DNA of 64,000 nt from Acidobacteriota bacterium (GTDB lineage Bacteria; Acidobacteriota; Blastocatellia; Pyrinomonadales; Pyrinomonadaceae), in assembly GCA_016700175.1 (NCBI GenBank), contig CP065003.1, positions 1,870,001 through 1,934,000 on the forward strand, read 5' to 3'. A model generated the notes under the pieces. It was given only the letters and a program-made list of their open reading frames with translations. It was not told where the DNA came from and did no database searches. Shown piece by piece: positions 41,045-49,395 of this stretch. The first letter of the stretch is position 1; every line of letters starts with the position of its first letter. The position numbers were made by a program, and so were the translations under genes.

Positions 41045-42013
41045 GTGTCGTTAAACGAAGAGATCAAAGAAGCATACAGTCGCGTAGCCCCGCACGTGCG
41101 GCGCACCTGCCTGGAGCATTCCCCCTACTACTCGAAGAAGACCGGAGCCGAGGTTTTCTTCAAATCCGAGAATCTTCAGCATACGGGCTCTTTCAAACTC
41201 CGCGGAGCGCTCAACAAGATACTTTCGCTTTCAAAGGAAGAACTGGCCCGGGGGATCGTTACCGCCTCGACGGGAAATCACGGCGCGGCCGTCGCATACG
41301 CGCTGAGGATCGCCGGCGCATCGGGGACGGTTTATGTGCCGGAAGGCGCGAGCGAATCGAAATTGGCGAACATACGCAGGCTTGGAGCCGAGATCGAGGT
41401 CTTCGGAGAAGATTCGAACGAATCGGAACGCCGCGCGCGACAGGTATCCGAAGGGTCCGGAGCCGTTTACGTTTCGCCGTACAACGATCCGTTGGTCGTC
41501 GCGGGACAAGGCACCGTCGGGCTCGAGATGCACGAACAGCTCCCCGATCTCGAAGCAGTTTTCGTGGCGGTCGGCGGCGGAGGGCTGATCTCCGGAGCCG
41601 GAGGATTCTTGAAAAGCGTGTCTCCCGGGATTCGCGTTGTGGGCTGTTCGCCGGAGAATTCGAAAGTGATGGAGGAATCGGTGAAAGCAGGTAGGATCCT
41701 GGAACTCGAATCGTTTCCGACGCTTTCGGACGGCACCGCCGGCGGTGTCGATCTCGACTCGATCACGTTCGAAATGTGCCGCGAGTTCGTCGACGAGTGG
41801 GTTTCGGTGTCGGAAGACGAGATCCGCGCGAGCCTTGTAGAGTTCATCGACGCGGAGCATCGGCTGATCGAGGGCTCGGCGGCGGTGGCGATCGCGGCTT
41901 TTCTCAAGACGGCTGAAAACTATCGTGAACAGAAGATCGGGATCGTCCTATGCGGGGGAAACATTGGCACGTCAGTACTGAAGAGTGTCCTGGCCGCGGA
42001 CGACGCGGATTGA
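41045..42013 (+). CDS. PLP-dependent threonine/serine dehydratase
   Basis: The 322-residue protein is of the threonine dehydratase/serine racemase type, which turns threonine or serine to 2-oxo acids with pyridoxal phosphate. The PLP lysine is in HTGSFKLRGALNKI near 50, the substrate loop is TASTGNHGAAVAYAL near 76, and VAVGGGGLISGAGGF near 180 is the phosphate-binding Gly loop. It has no C-terminal ACT domain, so it resembles the catabolic TdcB/serine racemase-like form rather than IlvA. It starts at a GTG at 41045 and follows the inverted-repeat element after pyk. Confidence 0.92.
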   Translation: MSLNEEIKEAYSRVAPHVRRTCLEHSPYYSKKTGAEVFFKSENLQHTGSFKLRGALNKILSLSKEELARGIVTASTGNHGAAVAYALRIAGASGTVYVPEGASESKLANIRRLGAEIEVFGEDSNESERRARQVSEGSGAVYVSPYNDPLVVAGQGTVGLEMHEQLPDLEAVFVAVGGGGLISGAGGFLKSVSPGIRVVGCSPENSKVMEESVKAGRILELESFPTLSDGTAGGVDLDSITFEMCREFVDEWVSVSEDEIRASLVEFIDAEHRLIEGSAAVAIAAFLKTAENYREQKIGIVLCGGNIGTSVLKSVLAADDAD

Positions 42014-42049
42014 TGCTGGAACGGGCTCCTTGAGTATTGGACATTTCTC

Positions 42050-42631
42050 CGTGCCTCTCTGTGAAAACCTCCGTGATCTCCGTGGTTGGACTCCGCACCC
42101 GCTCTCCGGATGCGTCAAGAAATCTAACCACAAAGGACACAGAGGTTTACACGAAGGACATGGAGGAAGGAGCTACCTTGAAAGGCTCAATTCAGGACGT
42201 AGTTTGGGCGCCTCAAGCTGCTGCCACTTGAGGAAGAAGGAAAAGGACATTTCGCCGTGCCTCTCTGTGAGGTCCTCCGTGATCTCCGTGGTTAGTTCCG
42301 GCTCAGGACTTCAGGACGCGAAGCAGAAATCTAACCACAGAGAGCACAGAGGTTTACACGAAGGGCTCGGAGGAAAGAGCAACTTTGCGAGGCTCAAGTC
42401 CGGCAGTGAGATGCGGTCTTCCAGGCTGCTGCCACTTGAGGAAGAAGGAAAAGGACATTTCGCCGTGCCTCTCTGTGAAAACCTCCGTGATCTCCGTGGT
42501 TGGACTCCGCACCCGCTCTCCGGATGCGTCAAGAAATCTAACCACAAAGGACACAGAGGTTTACACGAAGGACATGGAGGAAGGAGCTACCTTGAAAGGC
42601 TCAATTCAGGACGTAGTTTGGGCGCCTCAAC
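42050..42631. repeat. ~207-bp imperfect tandem repeat, three copies
   Basis: The motif GTGCCTCTCTGTGA begins at 42051, 42257 and 42465, a period of 206-208 bp. Copies one and three share an identical stretch of about 168 bp (42050-42217 and 42464-42631) while the middle copy is diverged. Each unit carries an inverted pair (CTCCGTGATCTCCGTGG and an ACCACAAAGGACACAGAGG type arm). It fills the 769-bp gap between the dehydratase and the VOC gene; reading frames through it are artefacts. Confidence 0.85.
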
Positions 42632-42782
42632 CTGCATGCGCTGGAGAAGGGAAAAACAGGATAGACAGGGTGATAAAGTTGCTTAACCCTGTCCGGGCGT
42701 CGTCAGTTTCAGGATAGATTCCGGTACCTCACAATTTCGTACCCTCGATCCTTTCGATCCTGTTCATCTTGTTTCCTTTTCC

Positions 42783-43133
42783 CTAACGAGACTCGCTCAC
42801 ACCGAAGCGCATGCCGTCCGGGTCCTTGTACTGAGCCAGTTTCGCTCCGAAAGACTCCCTCGGCTCTTCAACGCATTCGACGCCGTTGTCGATCATCCGC
42901 TGATGAAATGCGTCGATGTCCGGGACTGAGAAGCCCGTCCGGCACGTTCCCGGCGCATTCGGATCGCCGGCATTTCCCTCGCCCGCGCGATGCAGCGCCA
43001 GAGTCGAACCCTCGGTCGCGAACTCGGTCCACTCGGGCGTCTCGAACTTCAGAGGCAGGCCGACGACATCCCTGTAGAACCCGATCGAACGGTCCATATC
43101 GCTGACGAAAACTATTGCGTAGTCGATTCTCAT
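42783..43133 (-). CDS. VOC superfamily (glyoxalase-like) protein
   Basis: The 116-residue protein has the vicinal-oxygen-chelate fold: VFVSDMDRSIGFYRDVVGL at the start and FGAKLAQYKDPDGMRFGVSE at the end. Such proteins are metal-dependent dioxygenases, glyoxalases or antibiotic-binding proteins, and this single-domain form cannot be narrowed down. The ATG at 43133 is preceded by a perfect AGGAGG with six-base spacing, which lies in the last bases of the ankyrin gene upstream on the same strand, so the two form an operon. Confidence 0.88.
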   Translation of the reverse strand: MRIDYAIVFVSDMDRSIGFYRDVVGLPLKFETPEWTEFATEGSTLALHRAGEGNAGDPNAPGTCRTGFSVPDIDAFHQRMIDNGVECVEEPRESFGAKLAQYKDPDGMRFGVSESR

Positions 43134-43134
43134 C

Positions 43135-43983
43135 TCATTCCTCCTGATCGGGCTCGCGCACGCCCTTTTGTCTCAGCACCTCCCGAATGCGGTCCGATCC
43201 GTCCAGGTACATCCGCCGAATGAAAGTGTCCGAATCATCGCCCGGATAATGGAGCGAAGATCCCGCCTCGAGCAGCATCTCCACAAGCCTCACATATCGG
43301 TCCTGACGCTCTTCAGCGCCGCCCGAGAAGCGGGAACCGTGAACCGCCCAGTGCAGCGGCGAACTCTGGTGATCGTCGTCGAAAACGTCCAGCGGAGCGC
43401 CAGCGTCGATCAGAAGCCGCGCGTTGTCCGGCTCCCCGAACCACGCCGCCTGATGAAGGGGCGTCCCGCCGTCGAGGCCCCTCGCCGAAAGATCGGCGCC
43501 CGCCTCGATCAGAAATCTCACGCGTTCCGGATCGGGTCTTCCGGAAACATCGGCGAAAAGCCGATCCTCTTCGGGATTTCCCGTCTTCACTACCCCGGGA
43601 TGTTCTCCGAGAATCCGCGCGGCTTCCTCGAGATCGCCCGCGATGACTGCGACGGCGAATTGGTCGGCGGGATTCAGCGTCGTGTCGGCACCGTTCTGTT
43701 CGAGAAAGTCCGAGATCTCCTCGAATCCGCGCCTGATCGCATGCGCGTACGCAGTCTTACCGGCCTCGGTCCTCGAATCGATGTCGGCGCCAAGTTCGAG
43801 CAGGAGTTCGATCGCGTCGAGCCTTCTTCGTCTTGCGGCAGTATGGATCGGAGCTTCGCCGAGATCGGCGTCGATCCCGTTTACGTCGGCGCCACCTGCG
43901 ACGAGCTCGCGTACCTTCGACTCGCCCTCCGGACCGTAGTCCCAATCGAGCAGATAATGAAGCGTGCTCTTCGTGCCTTCCAT
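43135..43983 (-). CDS. ankyrin-repeat protein
   Basis: The protein has about 282 residues with six to seven ankyrin repeats, for example APIHTAARRRRLDAIELLLELGADID and a GGTPLHQAAWFGEPDNARLLIDAGA unit (split here for brevity; positions 60-250). No signal peptide is evident, so it is probably cytosolic. I prefer the ATG at 43983 (MEGTKSTLHYLLDW); a longer frame opens at a TTG at 44025. It lies directly upstream of the VOC gene and contains its ribosome site. The C-terminus is charged (RQKGVREPDQEE). Ankyrin proteins bind partners; the partner is unknown. Confidence 0.85.
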   Translation of the reverse strand: MEGTKSTLHYLLDWDYGPEGESKVRELVAGGADVNGIDADLGEAPIHTAARRRRLDAIELLLELGADIDSRTEAGKTAYAHAIRRGFEEISDFLEQNGADTTLNPADQFAVAVIAGDLEEAARILGEHPGVVKTGNPEEDRLFADVSGRPDPERVRFLIEAGADLSARGLDGGTPLHQAAWFGEPDNARLLIDAGAPLDVFDDDHQSSPLHWAVHGSRFSGGAEERQDRYVRLVEMLLEAGSSLHYPGDDSDTFIRRMYLDGSDRIREVLRQKGVREPDQEE

Positions 43984-44041
43984 TTCGGCTACAGAGCATA
44001 AACCAAAAACCGCTCGCTCGGACAATTATCTATGAATTCTT

Positions 44042-44416
44042 TCAGGAAGCGCCGAGGTATTCGTCCGGGACGGGGATCCCCTGTAGCCGGAAGAACGTTA
44101 GCTGGTCGAAGTAGCCCCTCTGGAATTTGATCTTGCCGTCCACGACGTGGAAGAAGCCGCAGCCTCGAAGTCCGGTCGGGTCCTTCCATTCGAGGATCGC
44201 CCATTCGCCCGCGTCGTGGATCTTTTCGGGAATGCAGGTCATCTCCGCGCGGCTGAATTCGATCTCGAACATTCGCCGGATCGCGTCGCGGCCGACGAGC
44301 GGATCCGTGACGACCTGGTGATTGACGGCGTCCTCGTGATAGAGCTCGATCAACGCATCAACATCACCGGCGTTGAAGCGCTTTACGAACTCGTTGACTA
44401 CTTCGGTGGGTTTCAT
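44042..44416 (-). CDS. SnoaL-like/NTF2-fold protein
   Basis: The 124-residue protein has the cone-shaped NTF2/SnoaL fold: NEFVKRFNAGDVDALIELYH, DPLVGRDAIRRMFEIEF and ILEWKDPTGLRGCGFFHVVD. Such domains act as isomerases, cyclases or binding domains; no catalytic residue can be named. It starts at the ATG at 44416, 26 bp upstream of which lies a family A inverted repeat. It may be read with the ankyrin gene downstream, as only about 60 bp separate them. Confidence 0.85.
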   Translation of the reverse strand: MKPTEVVNEFVKRFNAGDVDALIELYHEDAVNHQVVTDPLVGRDAIRRMFEIEFSRAEMTCIPEKIHDAGEWAILEWKDPTGLRGCGFFHVVDGKIKFQRGYFDQLTFFRLQGIPVPDEYLGAS

Positions 44417-44435
44417 GGGTCCAAGAAAGACTTTC

Positions 44436-44572
44436 TAACGCAAAGGTCGCGAAGGACGCAAAGGAACCAGGTGTTTTTCCTCCATTGACAGGGCTCGATC
44501 TTGTCTGAATTCGGCATCGCACTAAATGCGAAACCGTCGTACTCCCTTCGCGTCCTTGGCGACCTTCGCGTT
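44436..44572. repeat. inverted-repeat element (family A, copy 4)
   Basis: The arm at 44436-44463 (TAACGCAAAGGTCGCGAAGG..) and the reverse-complementary arm at 44546-44572 are separated by about 82 bp. The arms have three to four mismatches. It sits between the SnoaL-like gene and the VIT1-type gene. Confidence 0.8.
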
Positions 44573-44601
44573 TTGATCTTTCTTTCGGTGCTATCCCGAC
44601 G

Positions 44602-45372
44602 CTAGACAACCGCGCCGAACAGCGTACCTACCGCAGCCGTGATCGCCATCGCCAGAGCGCCCCAGAAAAGGACCCTCGCGGCTGCCTTCAAGACCGGCGC
44701 TCCGCCCGCCCTTGCGGAAAGTGCGCCCAATCCAGCGAGAAAAACAAGCGAAGTGAGCGAAACAGCCCAGACGATCGATGCTTCCGGCGATATCAACACC
44801 GCGATCAGCGGCAAAGCGGCGCCGATCGCGAATGTGATCGCAGAAGCAAGCGCCGCCTGCACGGGCCTTGCGGACGTAACGTCGCTGAGGCCAAGTTCGT
44901 CCCGGGCGTGCGCGCCCAGCGCATCGTGTTTCATCAGCTGCGCCGCGACCTCGTCAGCCAGATCAGGATCGAGGCCCCGGCCCTCGTAGATCGCAGCGAG
45001 CTCCTGCAATTCGAATTCAGGATCGTCACGGAGCTCTTTCCGTTCGCGATCCAGATCGGCCTGCTCGGTATCGGCCTGCGAACTTACGGAGACATATTCG
45101 CCGGCTGCCATCGACATCGCTCCCGCGACCAGCCCTGCAACGCCCGCGATCAGGACCCCGGTCCTTCCGGCATCAGCCGCCGCAACGCCGACCACAAGGC
45201 TCGCGGTCGAAACGATGCCGTCGTTGGCTCCGAGGACCGCGGCGCGAAGCCAGCCTATCCTCTCGGTCCTGTGTTTTTCGCTGTGAGTTCTGGGCAAGCT
45301 CTTAATAATGTTGCGCTGCGCGGATCGGTTTGGCGATTTCCTCGGGGTTCCGCCTCGCGGCAAGTCCGCCAA
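44602..45372 (-). CDS. VIT1/CCC1-type iron or manganese transporter
   Basis: The 256-residue protein belongs to the vacuolar iron transporter family: LGANDGIVSTASLVVGVAAA near 48, AGLVAGAMSMAAGEYVSVSS near 85, a cytosolic acidic segment (EYVSVSSQADTEQADLDRER..) and a C-terminal pair of helices ending AITAAVGTLFGAVV. It has about five membrane helices. The ligand-rich acidic domain between helices two and three fits Fe2+/Mn2+ export. The frame opens with TTG and may really start further downstream at a TTG near 45297. It is a single gene. Confidence 0.88.
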   Translation of the reverse strand: MADLPRGGTPRKSPNRSAQRNIIKSLPRTHSEKHRTERIGWLRAAVLGANDGIVSTASLVVGVAAADAGRTGVLIAGVAGLVAGAMSMAAGEYVSVSSQADTEQADLDRERKELRDDPEFELQELAAIYEGRGLDPDLADEVAAQLMKHDALGAHARDELGLSDVTSARPVQAALASAITFAIGAALPLIAVLISPEASIVWAVSLTSLVFLAGLGALSARAGGAPVLKAAARVLFWGALAMAITAAVGTLFGAVV

Positions 45373-45405
45373 CTCAGCGAACTCCCTGTGCTAAACCAAT
45401 TTTTA

Positions 45406-45957
45406 CTACGGCTCGATCGTGATGGGAGTGCCGACCTCCACAGACCGCCAGATCTCTTCCATCTCTGTGTTCGTCACCGCTATACAACCGTCTGTCCAGT
45501 CTATTCGCTGAGTTAACGGCCAAAGCCAGCCAAAGTAGTTTCTTTGGCCGTGGATCATGATCAATCCCCCTGGGGAAACGCCCCGCTCTTTGGCTCTCGC
45601 TTTGTCTTGCTCATTCGGATACGAGACGCGGATCGATTTGTAGAAGGAGCTATTCTCGTTCCGCCAGTCGAGAACATATTCTCCTTCGGGTGTGCGTTCA
45701 TCGCCTTCCTGCTGTTTGTGGCCCTTGGGAGCGTCGCCGAGAGCAATTCCGTACTCACGAAGCACCTCTCTTCCTCTATACAACACAAGACTCCTTTCGG
45801 ATTTCCTGACAACAACTCTGTCAGCCTTCGGAAGGCTTGAGGCGAAGATCTCGGGAAGAATGTGGTCAGTGAGGACGAGGCCAAGCACGGCTACCGCTCC
45901 CGCAACAGTGCTTATCAGCGAGTATTTGATCAGGCCACGTTGAGTTTCACGTTTCAA
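45406..45957 (-). CDS. L,D-transpeptidase (YkuD) family protein
   Basis: The 183-residue protein has an N-terminal membrane segment (STVAGAVAVLGLVLTDHILP) followed by the YkuD domain: VVVRKSERSLVLYRGREVL, GGLIMIHGQRNYFGW with the catalytic His region, and TDGCIAVTNTEM with the nucleophile Cys near 165. L,D-transpeptidases cross-link peptidoglycan or attach proteins to it. The usual Ser-His-Gly-Cys appears as Thr-Asp-Gly-Cys. The start at 45957 is a TTG without a clear ribosome site. It is likely anchored in the inner membrane and active in the periplasm. Confidence 0.9.
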   Translation of the reverse strand: MKRETQRGLIKYSLISTVAGAVAVLGLVLTDHILPEIFASSLPKADRVVVRKSERSLVLYRGREVLREYGIALGDAPKGHKQQEGDERTPEGEYVLDWRNENSSFYKSIRVSYPNEQDKARAKERGVSPGGLIMIHGQRNYFGWLWPLTQRIDWTDGCIAVTNTEMEEIWRSVEVGTPITIEP

Positions 45958-46022
45958 ATCTCGATTGCGCTCGTAGCCGACTCGTGGTTCTTCAGATCTG
46001 TTTTGCTTCTCTTTCTTACCTA

Positions 46023-46192
46023 ATGTCGCCGCTAACGCGGCGAAATGCGGTTGGTTTCGCTCGTGACCGTGGGCTGCGCCCTTCGGGCTTGCCCACGGCT
46101 AAAAGCACAAGACCGCTACGCGGTCGACCTTGCCTGTCTCCTATCTTCGGTCTTCGGTCTTCGGTCTTCGGTCTTCGGTCTTCGGTCTTCGG
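46023..46192. repeat. mini-palindromes and 7-bp satellite
   Basis: Positions 46023-46110 repeat the mini-palindrome unit seen at 21 kb (GTCGCCGCTAACGCGGCGA and GCGCCCTTCGGGCTTGCCCAC). Positions 46144-46192 are seven copies of TCTTCGG in tandem, a second heptamer satellite unrelated in sequence to that at 34.6 kb. Confidence 0.8.
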
Positions 46193-46201
46193 TCTCCTTC
46201 C

Positions 46202-46909
46202 TCAAACATGCGGCTCGCCCAGAAGATTGACATCCATCGCTTCCCAGCCCATCGCTTCCTGCTCGGAAGAGTTCTCGACGGCGGTCGGATGGACCTTGTG
46301 GTCGCCGAAGCACAGCAGTTCGAGGATGTACGCCGGGCGCTTGTGCCAGCTCGCCCAGGACAAAGGCGTATCTCCGTTCATATCGCGAACCTCGAGATCC
46401 GCGCCGGATTCGATCAGCATCCTGATCGCCGCCCTTCCGCCGAAAGCCGCCGCGCGGTGAAGAGGGGTCTCACCTCTCGTCCTCACGTCGCGCATGAACG
46501 CACCGGTTTCTTCGCCTTCCTTTGTCTTTGCGTTCGGATCCGCGCCGTTCGCGAGCAGCACCTTGATCACGTGGTTCTGCGCGGGACGGTTCGATTTGCT
46601 CGTCGCGGAATGGAGCGGCGTCTCGCCGTTCTCCGGAAGCGCGTGGTTCGGATCGGCGCCGTTCTCGATCAGGAACTGGCAAAGCCTCCAGTGCCCGTGG
46701 AAGGCCGCGCCGTTCAGATCGAAGTTCTTCCCAAGCGAAGCCAGGTCCTCACCGTTCTTGAGCAGGTACCGGATCGCGCTGACGTCGCCGTAATACGCGC
46801 ACCAGTTGATCACGGAAACGCCGTGATCGTCTTTGGAATCAACGGGATAGCCGTATTCGATCAGATCGAATACGAGATCGGTCCTGCCGTTCGCGATTCG
46901 TTTCAGCAT
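46202..46909 (-). CDS. ankyrin-repeat protein
   Basis: The 235-residue protein consists of about six ankyrin repeats, for example FDLIEYGYPVDSKDDHGVSV (28-47) and GNTPLHSATS-type units (NGETPLHSATSKSNRP near 120, RGETPLHRAAAFGGR near 170, NGDTPLSWASW near 205). It has no signal peptide. It begins at the ATG at 46909, with the DUF302 gene 24 bp upstream on the same strand, so the two may be cotranscribed. Partner unknown. The C-terminus reaches the heptamer satellite. Confidence 0.88.
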   Translation of the reverse strand: MLKRIANGRTDLVFDLIEYGYPVDSKDDHGVSVINWCAYYGDVSAIRYLLKNGEDLASLGKNFDLNGAAFHGHWRLCQFLIENGADPNHALPENGETPLHSATSKSNRPAQNHVIKVLLANGADPNAKTKEGEETGAFMRDVRTRGETPLHRAAAFGGRAAIRMLIESGADLEVRDMNGDTPLSWASWHKRPAYILELLCFGDHKVHPTAVENSSEQEAMGWEAMDVNLLGEPHV

Positions 46910-46933
46910 CTTGTTCGTCCGGGCGGAGGATCT

Positions 46934-47320
46934 TCAGCCCGCTGCTTCGTCAACCATCTTTATGGTCTTCTCCTCGACCTCTTTCGCGACCTGTTTGATC
47001 TCCGGATCGTCGGACAATCCGGAAAGCATTTCTTCGGGCCGGATCAGGCCGATCTTCGTCTTTCCGCCCTCGGTGTAAACGGAGATCCTGCACGGAAGGG
47101 CCATGTTGAGCTTCATGTCGTTCGACAAGACCCTGTTCGCCTGGACGGGATTGCAGACCTCGAACACACGGCACTGCTCTTTGAAGTCAATGCCTTTACT
47201 TCTCAACGTGTTTCCGAGGTCGTGAACATGAAGCACGCCGAAGCCGTTGTCGGTTACGGCTCGTGCAAGATCTTCGGCAGCGTCCTCGAATGATTTTTCG
47301 GTATCGGATATGTAGTACAT
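46934..47320 (-). CDS. DUF302 protein
   Basis: The 128-residue protein is of the DUF302 family: GFGVLHVHDLGNTLRSKGID near 28, RVFEVCNPVQANRVLSND near 50 with the conserved CNP, then NMALPCRISVYTEGGKTKIG and a final helical end. Members are alpha/beta proteins of unknown function, often near redox or sulfur genes. It starts at the ATG at 47320 with a GAAGGAAC ribosome site. It is upstream of the second ankyrin gene. Confidence 0.85.
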   Translation of the reverse strand: MYYISDTEKSFEDAAEDLARAVTDNGFGVLHVHDLGNTLRSKGIDFKEQCRVFEVCNPVQANRVLSNDMKLNMALPCRISVYTEGGKTKIGLIRPEEMLSGLSDDPEIKQVAKEVEEKTIKMVDEAAG

Positions 47321-47343
47321 TTCGGTTCCTTCGAGATAATACT

Positions 47344-47705
47344 ACACGGGGCAAGGGGAGGTACGGTAGGCTTCAGCCTGTCGCGGTTCGGTCTTCGCGG
47401 CTTCGCCGCCGTGATGTGCCGTTTAACCCCCGCACTTGCGCGGGGACGGTACGGGGGCAACAAATCTGAATCCTCGCGGCTTCGCCGCCGGTGTATGAGA
47501 TAAGCCTTTGGCTTACCGAGAGCTGACTCCTTGAGATACTTGCACGGAGGCTGAGCCTCCGTGCAAAGTAAGTAAGAAAAGGCCCCACCCGGAAAGGCAG
47601 AGCCTTTCCGCACACAGGGGCGGCGGAGCCGCAAGTCAAACGGCCTCCCGGTAAGCCTAAGGGGTCCCCACGCACAAGTGCGCAGGCTAAACGGCACAAA
47701 TGGGC
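47344..47705. repeat. mini-hairpin array
   Basis: A dense series of short palindromes in a nearly fixed order: GGTACGGTAGGCTTCAGCC, CCCCCGCACTTGCGCGGGG, GGAGGCTGAGCCTCCG, GGAAAGGCAGAGCCTTTCC, GGCGGCGGAGCCGC and a CCCACGCACAAGTGCGCAGG type unit. It fills the gap between the DUF302 and S41 genes. No gene is credible in it. Confidence 0.8.
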
Positions 47706-47732
47706 GGCATAGCCGCTGTACTCAGCAGTCCG

Positions 47733-49085
47733 CTATTTGATCAATCGTATCGCCTCTTCCAGCGCTTTCTCTGAAGGCACTGCGACGTGCGGCTCAACTC
47801 CAACTCCCTCGATCCGGCCATTCGCCATAGAAAAGTAATCCCCTACGGGGACGAACGCCTGAAAACCCTCGGCGAGGTCGAACGGGCTCTGCGTGAGCAT
47901 CTCGCCGGCAGTTCTTTCTCCGATGAGCTTCACCGCTCCCGACGCCTTGAAAGCATCTGCGGCCAGTTCGGCGGCGCTCGCGGACCGTCCGTCGATGAGG
48001 ATGAAGACCGGGCCGTCGAAATTGGGATCCGCGGGTTCGAAACGCAGCCGGATCAGAGGTTCCGTTTGAATGCTAGCCCACCAGGCCTTGAGCGAATAGC
48101 CTGTCCAGGGTTCTGTCGACAGCACCTTCTCTTTTGTCGGCGTCCGTTCGTTCGATGTGTACCAGGCGTTCGTCACGAAGTACCCGGCATCGAGAGGATT
48201 GTCGATGATGTGCTCGATCAAAGGCTTCACGGCGAATGCGCCGCCGCCGTTGCCCCGGAGATCGATTATCAGCGCTCGCGGCTTTTTCTCGGCGATCTCC
48301 AGGTATGCCTTTTCGATCAGTTCGATCGTGTCCAGTCCGATCATCGTCTCGACCCTGAGGATCGCGATCCCGTCCTCGAACCGGACCGAAGCGGGCTTGC
48401 CTCCGACCTTCATCTGGTCGAACTGTTCGATCATCGCCTTTGCCGGGGCACGGCCGCGCGAAAGCACCAGATGCGAAAAGGGTTTGTTCTCGTACGCATA
48501 TCTGAATCCGAGGATCATATCGAGGTCATCGTTCGCGGATGCCGCGATGGCTGTTATCGTGCCGTAGAGGGCGCGCCACTCGGGCCCGTCCAATGTCCGG
48601 GGATCGTAGACCCTTGTTTCGCAGAGCACTCGAAGAGACTCGGCCACCGCACGGTAGTCCCTCAGGGGAAGTTTTTGACCGGTCGACGGTACTCCTCTGA
48701 ACTTGCTGCGCATAGGGCCTCCGGAGATCGAGCCTTCGATAGAATCGCCTTTGATCGTGAACACGATCTCGCCTTCCGAAGTCGGGGCGGTGAGCTTGCC
48801 CCTGAACTCGGCCCCTTTCATTACGGCGGAGAAAGAAAACAAAGCGTCGCCCTGAACGGCGTTCTTTGCTTTAGCTTGAGGAAGGGCCGCGATCGTTTTC
48901 AACGAACCGGACTTTGAACGGCCCGCGACCTTGTCACCGTCCCGTTCGAGGACGATCACGGCCTCAAGCGGCCCGGACTGTCCGGCGTCGAAGGTGATGA
49001 GCCATTCGGAAGTGTTGCCGGATTGCGGGAAGATGGCGATCGAAAACGAGAAGAAGAAAAGGAAGAAAAAGGTGGTGCGTTTCAT
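47733..49085 (-). CDS. S41-family peptidase (secreted)
   Basis: The 450-residue protein has a signal peptide (FFFLFFFSFSIAIFPQ) and the S41 core: LIIDLRGNGGGAFAVKPLIE near 285, ILIDGRSASAAELAADAF near 360 with the nucleophile Ser of SASAAE, and LIGERTAGEMLTQ near 390, where tail-specific proteases have a catalytic Lys and this one has Glu. This fits the S41B branch (tricorn/IRBP-like). The N-terminal 130 residues are beta-rich and may be a lipocalin-like domain. An AAAGGAGA ribosome site lies nine bases before the ATG at 49085. Confidence 0.9.
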   Translation of the reverse strand: MKRTTFFFLFFFSFSIAIFPQSGNTSEWLITFDAGQSGPLEAVIVLERDGDKVAGRSKSGSLKTIAALPQAKAKNAVQGDALFSFSAVMKGAEFRGKLTAPTSEGEIVFTIKGDSIEGSISGGPMRSKFRGVPSTGQKLPLRDYRAVAESLRVLCETRVYDPRTLDGPEWRALYGTITAIAASANDDLDMILGFRYAYENKPFSHLVLSRGRAPAKAMIEQFDQMKVGGKPASVRFEDGIAILRVETMIGLDTIELIEKAYLEIAEKKPRALIIDLRGNGGGAFAVKPLIEHIIDNPLDAGYFVTNAWYTSNERTPTKEKVLSTEPWTGYSLKAWWASIQTEPLIRLRFEPADPNFDGPVFILIDGRSASAAELAADAFKASGAVKLIGERTAGEMLTQSPFDLAEGFQAFVPVGDYFSMANGRIEGVGVEPHVAVPSEKALEEAIRLIK

Positions 49086-49144
49086 TGGCGGAGGTCTCCT
49101 TTCGGCTTGAAGCCTCTACAACGAAAACGAATCAGGGATGGTTC

Positions 49145-49395
49145 CGCGAGGTACGATAGGCTTCAGCCTGTCGGATTGCTTCTCCCGCTTCTCTTGCGGC
49201 TCCGCCGCCGGTGTGTGCGGAAAGGCTCTGCCTTTCCGGGCGGGACCATTTATCGATCTCTTCGCGCGGAGGCTGAGCCTCCGCGCAAAAATCTCAAGAG
49301 GCCAGTCCCCGGTAAGCCGGAGGGGTCCCCACGCACAAGTGCGCGGGCTAAACAGCACACAGGGGCGGCGGAGCCGCCACAGCCCAAAGGGCTGC
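49145..49395. repeat. mini-hairpin array
   Basis: The array has units GAGGTACGATAGGCTTCAGC, GGAAAGGCTCTGCCTTTCC, GCGGAGGCTGAGCCTCCGC, CCACGCACAAGTGCGCGGG and GGGGCGGCGGAGCCGCC, in the same order as in the arrays at 47.4 and 51.4 kb. No gene lies within it. Confidence 0.75.

Noticed and set aside
41985..42686. Open frame across the 207-bp repeats
   Set aside because: It is a repeat by-product and has no independent start or family likeness.
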